Assembly: GCA_022563275.1 (NCBI GenBank) | Contig: JADFNR010000159.1 | Location: 1 to 6,092 of the forward strand | Length of the DNA: 6,092 nucleotides | Reading direction: 5' to 3' | From: Chloroflexota bacterium | GTDB taxonomy: Bacteria; Chloroflexota; Dehalococcoidia; UBA3495 | Shown here: positions 3,922 through 6,092 of the stretch, one piece after another | How positions within the stretch are numbered: position 1 is the first letter of the stretch | Layout: the number at the start of each line of letters is the position of its first letter | Made by a program: the position numbers and the translations under genes | Notes under the pieces: model-generated | The model's input: the letters and a program-made list of their open reading frames with translations, nothing else | Database searches by the model: none | What the model was told of the DNA's origin: nothing

Positions 3922-6092
3922 CTAGCGGTTTCCGCCTTGGAAGCGTCCGCCGCCTGAGCCTCCGGAACTGCGGGGAGGTCCGCTAGGTCCACGGCCGCCG
4001 CCACCAGAACCACCGCGTCCACCGCCGAACCCACCACGTCCACCCCGGTCGCCGCCCCGGTCACCGCCCCGGTCACGATTGAACCCACCGCTGGGCTCAG
4101 GCCGTGGGGCCGGGGGACTATCGTCGCCAAACAGGGCCTTGCGGGAAAGGTTGACCCGTCCTTGAGAGTCGATCTCGCGAATCATGACCGTGAGTTCCTG
4201 ACCCTCGAACAGTTCCTCTTCCATGTCGCCCAGGTCGCCGTTGCGGATCAGGCCGTCCTTTCCGGGGACCAATTCGACGAAGGCGCCGAAGTTGGTGATG
4301 CGCACCACCTTGCCGGTGAATATGTCGCCGATCTGCAACTCGCGGGTGAGGGCGTCCACCTTGGATTGGGCCAGTTCCAGCATGACGGGATCCACGCCGC
4401 CGATGGTCACTGACCCGTCGTCTTCAACGTTGATGGTGGTGCCGGTCTCCTCGATGATGGCCCGGATCACGCGGCCGCCAGGACCGATGAGCGCACCGAT
4501 CTTCTCGACTTTGATCTTCAGACGGACCATCTTGGGCGCGTGCTCGCTCATCTGAGGACGGGTCTCGGAGATCGCCTCGTTCATCTTGTCCATGATGTGC
4601 ATGCGGCCCTGGCGCGCTTGTTCCAAGGCTTCTTTCAGGATGTCATAGGTCAGATGCGTCGTCTTTACGTCCATCTGCAGGGCGTTCACGCCGGCGGCGG
4701 TGCCCGCCACTTTAAAGTCCATGTCACCCAGGAAATCTTCCAGGCCTTGGATGTCGCTGAGGATGGCGTACTCGCCGTCATCGCCGGTGATCAGGCCCAT
4801 GGCGATTCCGGCCACCGCGGCTTTGATCGGGATGCCGGCGTCCATCAGACTCAAAGAGCTGCCACAGACGCTGCCCATGGACGTGCTGCCGTTGGAACTA
4901 AGGCACTCGGAAACGATGCGGATGGCGTAGGGGAAATCGTCTTCCGATGGCAGGACGGGAAGGATGGCCCGTTCGGCCAAGGCCCCGTGTCCAATCTCAC
5001 GGCGTCCGGGGGACATGGCCCGCCGGGCTTCGCCGGTGGAATACGACGGGAAGTTGTAATGGTGCATGAACCGTTTGGTGTTGTCCGGGCCCACGGAATC
5101 CAGTGTTTGCTTCAAACTCAGGGAGGCCACCGTCACGATGGACAGGACCTGGGTCTCGCCCCTGGTGAATAGTCCCGTGCCGTGGGTGCGGGGCAGGATG
5201 CCGGTGTCGCAGGTGATGGGGCGGACCTGGTCCAACGCCCGACCGTCGGAACGCACGTGCTGTTGCAGGATGCGGCCTCGAACGGCCTCCCGGAACACGG
5301 CTTTGAAACCGTCGCCGATGGCGTTCTTGGAGTAATCGTCTTTCAGTTGTTCGGTAACCAGCGCGGAGATCTCTCGTTCGCCGTCGTCCATCTCGTACAT
5401 GCCGGGGTTGCGGCTGAGGAGGTCTTCCCAACGGGAGCCGACGATCTCTTTGATCTTGGCGATGATGGCGTCGGCGGCGGCCTGGTCGTATTCCACTTCG
5501 CCCTTGGGCTTACCTACCTGGCGGGTCAGGTCTTCAATCATATCGATGGTGGCGGTATTGGCGTCTTGGGCCTTGCCGATAGCTTCCAGAATCACTTCTT
5601 CGGAAACCTCGTTGGCGCCCGCCTCGACCATCAAGATCGCGTCGCGGGAGCTGCTGACCACCATGCTCAACGTGCTCTCTTTGCTCTGATCGTAGGTAGG
5701 GTGGAGGATATATTCACCCTCCAGATAGGCGATGCGGCAGGAGGCGATGGGACCGTTGAAGGGAATCTGGGATATGGAAAGGGCGGCTGAAGCGCCGATC
5801 ATGCCCAGAATCTCGGGAGGATTTTCCAGGTCGGACGAGAGTATGGTAATTGTGATCTGAATGTCGTTGTGCAGACCCTTGGGGAACAGGGGCCGGATGG
5901 AACGGTCGGTGAGCCTGGATGCCAGGGTGCCGTCCTGTCCGGGGCGGCCTTCCCGGCGGAAGAAGCTCCCCGGGATCTTTCCGACAGAATAAAGACGCTC
6001 TTCGTAGTCAACGGTCAGGGGCAGGAAGTCTATGTCCTCCGCCCGGGGCTTGCTGGACATAACTGCCGTCACGAGCACGATGGTCTCGCCGA
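3922..6092 (-). CDS. pnp: Polynucleotide phosphorylase, 5' end cut by window edge
   Basis: This enzyme degrades RNA 3' to 5' by phosphorolysis, releasing nucleoside diphosphates, and can also add tails; it works as a cytosolic trimer, often in the degradosome. The frame runs off the right edge with GETI before the GTG at 6078, so that GTG is not a true start; about 34 residues are missing by comparison with E. coli numbering. Counting from codon 6078: FFRR (39-42) is the RNA-binding loop of the first RNase PH domain, RSDGR (276-280) opens the second, NGSTSM (396-401) contacts phosphate, and D448, D454 and K456 in EDFLGDMDFK are the catalytic residues. A KH domain with IGPGGRVIR (531-539) and an S1 domain (about 583-648) follow. 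The S1 loop GLIRNGDLGD is unusual and about five residues short. The protein ends in a Gly/Arg-rich tail (about 663-718). Confidence 0.97.
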   Translation of the reverse strand, partial: GETIVLVTAVMSSKPRAEDIDFLPLTVDYEERLYSVGKIPGSFFRREGRPGQDGTLASRLTDRSIRPLFPKGLHNDIQITITILSSDLENPPEILGMIGASAALSISQIPFNGPIASCRIAYLEGEYILHPTYDQSKESTLSMVVSSSRDAILMVEAGANEVSEEVILEAIGKAQDANTATIDMIEDLTRQVGKPKGEVEYDQAAADAIIAKIKEIVGSRWEDLLSRNPGMYEMDDGEREISALVTEQLKDDYSKNAIGDGFKAVFREAVRGRILQQHVRSDGRALDQVRPITCDTGILPRTHGTGLFTRGETQVLSIVTVASLSLKQTLDSVGPDNTKRFMHHYNFPSYSTGEARRAMSPGRREIGHGALAERAILPVLPSEDDFPYAIRIVSECLSSNGSTSMGSVCGSSLSLMDAGIPIKAAVAGIAMGLITGDDGEYAILSDIQGLEDFLGDMDFKVAGTAAGVNALQMDVKTTHLTYDILKEALEQARQGRMHIMDKMNEAISETRPQMSEHAPKMVRLKIKVEKIGALIGPGGRVIRAIIEETGTTINVEDDGSVTIGGVDPVMLELAQSKVDALTRELQIGDIFTGKVVRITNFGAFVELVPGKDGLIRNGDLGDMEEELFEGQELTVMIREIDSQGRVNLSRKALFGDDSPPAPRPEPSGGFNRDRGGDRGGDRGGRGGFGGGRGGSGGGGRGPSGPPRSSGGSGGGRFQGGNR
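4043..4077. repeat. 12-bp tandem repeat within pnp encoding Asp-Arg-Gly-Gly units
   Basis: CCCCGGTCRCCG occurs nearly three times in tandem (4043-4054, 4055-4066, 4067-4077, the last one base short). On the minus strand it encodes the repeated DRGG units at residues 669-680 of the PNPase tail. In-frame 12-bp units suggest the tail can grow or shrink by slippage without a frameshift. Confidence 0.75.

Noticed and set aside
4540..5172. 210-residue plus-strand open frame opposite pnp, and similar frames up to 5790
   Set aside because: Antisense to the conserved PNPase core; His/Gly-rich composition is typical of reverse-complement frames.
6076..6078. GTG as the start of pnp
   Set aside because: The frame stays open upstream with GETI, which matches the usual PNPase strand before this point, so the true start is beyond the window.

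Overview
The window looks like two unrelated genomes joined end to end. Bases 1 to about 787 are AT-rich (about 30% GC in the line at 541-600). They carry three genes that read as ammonia-oxidising archaea (Nitrososphaerota, Nitrosopumilus-like): the start of a HAD/SerB-like phosphatase on the minus strand, a 96-residue four-cysteine protein, and the first ~66 residues of prolyl-tRNA synthetase. From about 787 onward the DNA is bacterial, with Shine-Dalgarno sites, hairpin-plus-T-tract terminators and about 63% GC in the line at 2701-2760. All its genes lie on the minus strand.

In transcription order (right to left) the bacterial part holds: polynucleotide phosphorylase (pnp), cut at its 5' end by the window edge; a terminator; a REP-like imperfect palindrome; dapB (4-hydroxy-tetrahydrodipicolinate reductase); asd (aspartate-semialdehyde dehydrogenase, GTG start); a very clear intrinsic terminator; and the N-terminal ~223 codons of a protein with a PD-(D/E)XK nuclease-like domain, cut off by the junction with archaeal DNA. 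From memory, pnp-dapB-asd order fits marine Chloroflexota (SAR202/Dehalococcoidia-like). That assignment is an inference and needs a homology search.

dapB and asd supply two reactions of the aspartate-to-diaminopimelate/lysine route and are probably cotranscribed (63-base gap, no terminator between them). pnp acts separately in RNA turnover and has its own terminator. The nuclease-like gene has lower and uneven GC (42-60% in the lines sampled) and resembles the effector end of very large anti-phage NTPases, so it may be an accessory defence gene beside housekeeping genes.

The most important caution is the break near 787. It truncates both an essential archaeal gene and the bacterial nuclease gene in the same few bases, as expected from an assembly, amplification or cloning chimera, not a living genome. 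No CRISPR array, tRNA, rRNA or insertion sequence was seen. No complete novel system is present; the best lead is the truncated nuclease protein.
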